From CALAMD01 sp035301345 (GTDB lineage Bacteria > Bacillota > Bacilli > Bacillales > Amphibacillaceae): a DNA stretch of 16,977 nucleotides. The DNA is taken from NCBI GenBank assembly GCA_035301345.1, contig DATGUM010000020.1, forward strand, positions 1 through 16,977. The letters run 5' to 3'. Below the pieces are notes generated by a model that had not been told where the DNA came from, did no database searches, and saw only the letters and a list, made by a program, of their open reading frames with translations. A program made the translations under genes and the position numbers. This document shows positions 14,991 to 16,977 of this stretch, piece after piece (the stretch's first letter is position 1; each line of letters starts with the position of its first letter).

Positions 14991-16259
14991 ATGAGTCAAA
15001 ATGAGAAAATTACTGTAGAAAATGGACAATTAAATGTACCAAATAATCCAACAATTCCATTCATTGAAGGGGACGGAACAGGACCAGATATTTGGAATGC
15101 AGCTAGACGAGTACTTGATGCAGCAGTTGAGAAAGCTTATGCAGGAGAAAAGTCTATTAATTGGTTTGAAGTTTATGCAGGAGAAAAAGCATTTGATAAA
15201 ACAGGAAACTGGCTTCCATCAGAAACTTTAGAACAAATTGACGATTATAAAGTTGCGATTAAAGGACCATTAACGACGCCAATTGGTGGAGGTTTTCGTT
15301 CATTAAACGTTGCTCTTCGTCAAGAGTTAGATTTATATACGTGTTTACGACCTGTTCGACACTTTGAAGGGGTACCATCACCTGTAAAATACCCAGAGCA
15401 TGTCGATATGGCTGTTTTCCGTGAGAATACAGAAGATATTTATGCAGGTATTGAGTGGGAAGAAGGAACGCCAGAAGTTAAAAAAGTAATTGACTTCCTA
15501 CAAAACGAAATGGGTGTGAAGAATATTCGTTTCCCTGAGTCATCAGGAATTGGGATTAAGCCTGTTTCTGAAGAAGGAACGAAACGCCTCGTACGTGCAG
15601 CAATCAATTATGCCATAGAGAATAATCGCAAGAGTGTTACGCTCGTTCATAAAGGAAATATTATGAAGTTTACAGAAGGAGCGTTTAAAGATTGGGGTTA
15701 TGAAGTTGCTGAAGCAGAGTTTGGCGATAAAGTATTCACGTGGGCTGAATATGATCGTATCGTAGAAGCTGAAGGACAAGATGCAGCAAACGAAGCACAA
15801 GCAGCAGCTGAACAAGCGGGTAAAATTATCGTTAAAGATGCGATTGCAGATATTTTCTTACAATTAATTTTAACGCGCCCGAAAGAACATGAAGTAGTCG
15901 TTACGATGAACTTAAACGGTGACTATATTTCTGACGCATTAGCTGCTCAAGTAGGTGGCATTGGTATTGCACCAGGCGCTAACATTAACTATGATACAGG
16001 GCATGCTATTTTTGAAGCGACTCACGGAACGGCACCGAAATATGCAGGACTTGATAAAGTAAACCCTTCATCTGTTCTGTTATCAGGTGTGCTTATGTTA
16101 GAATATTTAGGTTGGAATGAAGCGGCAGATTTAATTACACATTCAATGAACCAAACAATCGCTTCTAAAGTAGTAACTTATGACTTTGCACGTTTAATGG
16201 ACGGAGCAAAAGAAGTGAAGTGCTCTGAATTTGCAAATGAGCTTATTAGTAACTTATAA
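14991..16259 (+). CDS. icd: NADP-dependent isocitrate dehydrogenase
   Basis: The enzyme decarboxylates isocitrate to 2-oxoglutarate with reduction of NADP in the TCA cycle. The product is 422 residues, one fewer than B. subtilis Icd as remembered. The substrate loop GGGFRSLNVALRQ contains S104, the residue equivalent to the phosphorylated serine of E. coli Icd, followed by R110 and the RPVRHFEGVPSP region. FRENTEDIYAGIEW and the nucleotide-binding HGTAPKYAGLDKVNPSS segment are intact and typical of the NADP type. ATG has a perfect AGGAGG 7 nt upstream. It follows citZ by 85 bp. Where B. subtilis has mdh next, a strong terminator ends the transcript here, so malate dehydrogenase must be elsewhere or replaced. 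Confidence 0.96.
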   Translation: MSQNEKITVENGQLNVPNNPTIPFIEGDGTGPDIWNAARRVLDAAVEKAYAGEKSINWFEVYAGEKAFDKTGNWLPSETLEQIDDYKVAIKGPLTTPIGGGFRSLNVALRQELDLYTCLRPVRHFEGVPSPVKYPEHVDMAVFRENTEDIYAGIEWEEGTPEVKKVIDFLQNEMGVKNIRFPESSGIGIKPVSEEGTKRLVRAAINYAIENNRKSVTLVHKGNIMKFTEGAFKDWGYEVAEAEFGDKVFTWAEYDRIVEAEGQDAANEAQAAAEQAGKIIVKDAIADIFLQLILTRPKEHEVVVTMNLNGDYISDALAAQVGGIGIAPGANINYDTGHAIFEATHGTAPKYAGLDKVNPSSVLLSGVLMLEYLGWNEAADLITHSMNQTIASKVVTYDFARLMDGAKEVKCSEFANELISNL

Positions 16260-16288
16260 AATGTAACGCTTAAACGATATTTAAAAAT

Positions 16289-16334
16289 AAAATGCTTGTG
16301 TTTATCATAAATTAAGATAAGCACAAGCATTTTT
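16289..16334. terminator. Strong terminator after icd
   Basis: An 18-bp stem (16289–16306 with 16316–16333) contains TGCTTGTG and CACAAGCA and a single G·U pair. The loop is 9 nt. A TTTTT run follows, and an A run on the other side makes it able to act in both directions. Confidence 0.9.
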
Positions 16335-16387
16335 AGCTTTTCAGTTAACAAACACTTCATTCTTCACTATTTCCTCACGTCAAATCG

Positions 16388-16401
16388 CTATTTTAAAATA
16401 G
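16388..16401. repeat. 14-bp perfect palindrome beside the right repeat
   Basis: CTATTTTAAAATAG lies in the 80-bp spacer between the icd terminator and the right repeat, 13 bp from the repeat edge. No gene is visible in this spacer. It may be only a chance AT-rich palindrome. Confidence 0.3.
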
Positions 16402-16414
16402 TCGCCTAATCTTT

Positions 16415-16920
16415 ATGAGTAAAATGTTTGTGGGCTATACCCTACTTGTTGTGTAAAGTTTTCACTTCAGAAATGTACTTCGCTTGTCCACGAAGAATTG
16501 AAGTGCATTCTTCGCACCATCAACTTCTAATTCCTCCACTGTCGTGTCGGTATTAGGGATTTTCGGATACGGCTATTCCCGCAGACGTCTCCGTACATTT
16601 CTTTCGTTCAAGTTAATTTACACACGAAGAATATCGGGATAGATTACAAGTGAAGGAAATTACTAAGTTTTGTAACGTTATGCCTGTGTTAATGGATGGA
16701 AAGTACATCCAAACTAACGATAATTCATCTAGATAACATCCAAGAGAAGCCACCTAAACACTTTGTAGAACGACTTTCTAAACAAGTGACTGAATCAAAC
16801 GGTTCGTCAACCCGTTGTTTATGCCTTAAAAGGCTTAAGAGGCTACTAATTATTAAACTTAGGTTTAAAAAGTCTCACGTTGACGTATTTATTTAAATGA
16901 GCAGGTGAAATATACGTAGA
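16415..16920 (+). repeat. Right copy of the ~0.5-kb inverted repeat (more decayed)
   Basis: This is the inverted partner of 34–582, about 43 bp shorter because of deletions of about 15 bp and 29 bp in its coding-like half. The conserved hairpin recurs at 16491–16514 (CGAAGAAT and ATTCTTCG arms), as does AGACGTCT near 16584. The flanks (16402–16414 inside, 16921–16977 outside) do not match those of the left copy, which fixes the edges on both sides. The terminal 57 bp of the window outside the repeat is A-rich and has no feature I can support. Confidence 0.9.
16696..16896 (+). pseudogene. Frameshifted remnant in the right repeat
   Basis: Sixty-six codons from an ATG share QEKPPKHFVERLSKQV with the left copy's frame at 97–300. 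After a 29-bp deletion the frame changes, and the sequence becomes an unrelated run of K, R, L and C. The left copy's ending (RTVRQPVVYALKGLRGSSY) is present here only in another frame. The shift shows this copy is not a working gene. No ribosome binding site is seen. Confidence 0.5.
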
Positions 16921-16977
16921 CAGAAAAAAACGACTAAAAGAAACACGCAAAGCTTTCAACAGCTCAAGTGAAAGACC

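Noticed and set aside
34..16920. A composite transposon carrying the core genes between two insertion sequences
   Set aside because: No transposase, no terminal inverted repeats within either copy and no target duplication are visible. The genes between are ordinary conserved chromosomal genes in their usual order.
16921..16977. A lysine-rich open frame (YVDRKKRLKETRK) running off the window end
   Set aside because: It has no start codon in frame after an upstream TGA, is too short to judge, and could be chance in A-rich DNA.
1..16977. tRNA, rRNA, CRISPR array, toxin–antitoxin or phage genes
   Set aside because: I looked on both strands and saw no tRNA-like cloverleaf, no regularly spaced repeats and no paired small genes of these types. 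Minus-strand frames inside dnaE, accD, pfkA, pyk and icd are shadows of the real genes.

Overview
The window is a stretch of AT-rich chromosome from a low-GC Gram-positive bacterium of the order Bacillales. The evidence is the ytoI–ytpI–nrnA–dnaE–malic enzyme–accD–accA–pfkA–pyk–fxsA–citZ–icd gene order, AGGAGG-type ribosome binding sites, and frequent GTG and TTG starts. A Bacillaceae member is most likely. The order is more compact than in Bacillus subtilis: nothing is found where ytrI/ytrH, ytvI/ytwI and mdh would be expected. Such a contracted order also resembles staphylococci, so the genus is not assigned.

Layout. Positions 34–582 hold a decayed repeat whose inverted partner lies at 16415–16920, so the two copies bracket about 15.8 kb of core genes. 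Inside are ytoI (HTH–DRTGG–CBS–hotdog protein), the oppositely oriented membrane gene ytpI with a shared bidirectional terminator, nrnA (nanoRNase/pAp phosphatase) and dnaE (second replicative polymerase). Then come an NADP-malic enzyme gene with its own promoter and terminator, and a tight accD-accA-pfkA-pyk-fxsA transcription unit with its own promoter. The block ends with citZ and icd, closed by a strong terminator. Consensus-like sigma-A promoters with 17-bp spacers are seen before ytoI, the malic enzyme gene, accD and citZ. A near-perfect CcpA (cre) site overlaps the citZ -35 box.

Function. The genes from 7038 to 16259 handle the pyruvate/acetyl-CoA node. Phosphofructokinase and pyruvate kinase drive glycolysis to pyruvate, and malic enzyme converts malate to pyruvate with NADPH. 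The AccA/AccD carboxyltransferase commits acetyl-CoA to fatty acids. Citrate synthase and isocitrate dehydrogenase take it into the TCA cycle.

Almost all of this is well-conserved core metabolism, and I see no defence, CRISPR, secretion or biosynthetic system. The parts that are not standard are the inverted repeat pair with its conserved hairpin and broken reading frames, palindromes between ytpI and nrnA and before icd, a stem-loop at the 5' end of the accD transcript, and a ytoI gene whose ancestral start position appears to read ATC. Five start sites (ytoI, accD, pfkA, pyk, fxsA) are placed downstream of the longest possible reading frame, using ribosome binding sites and remembered family N-termini.
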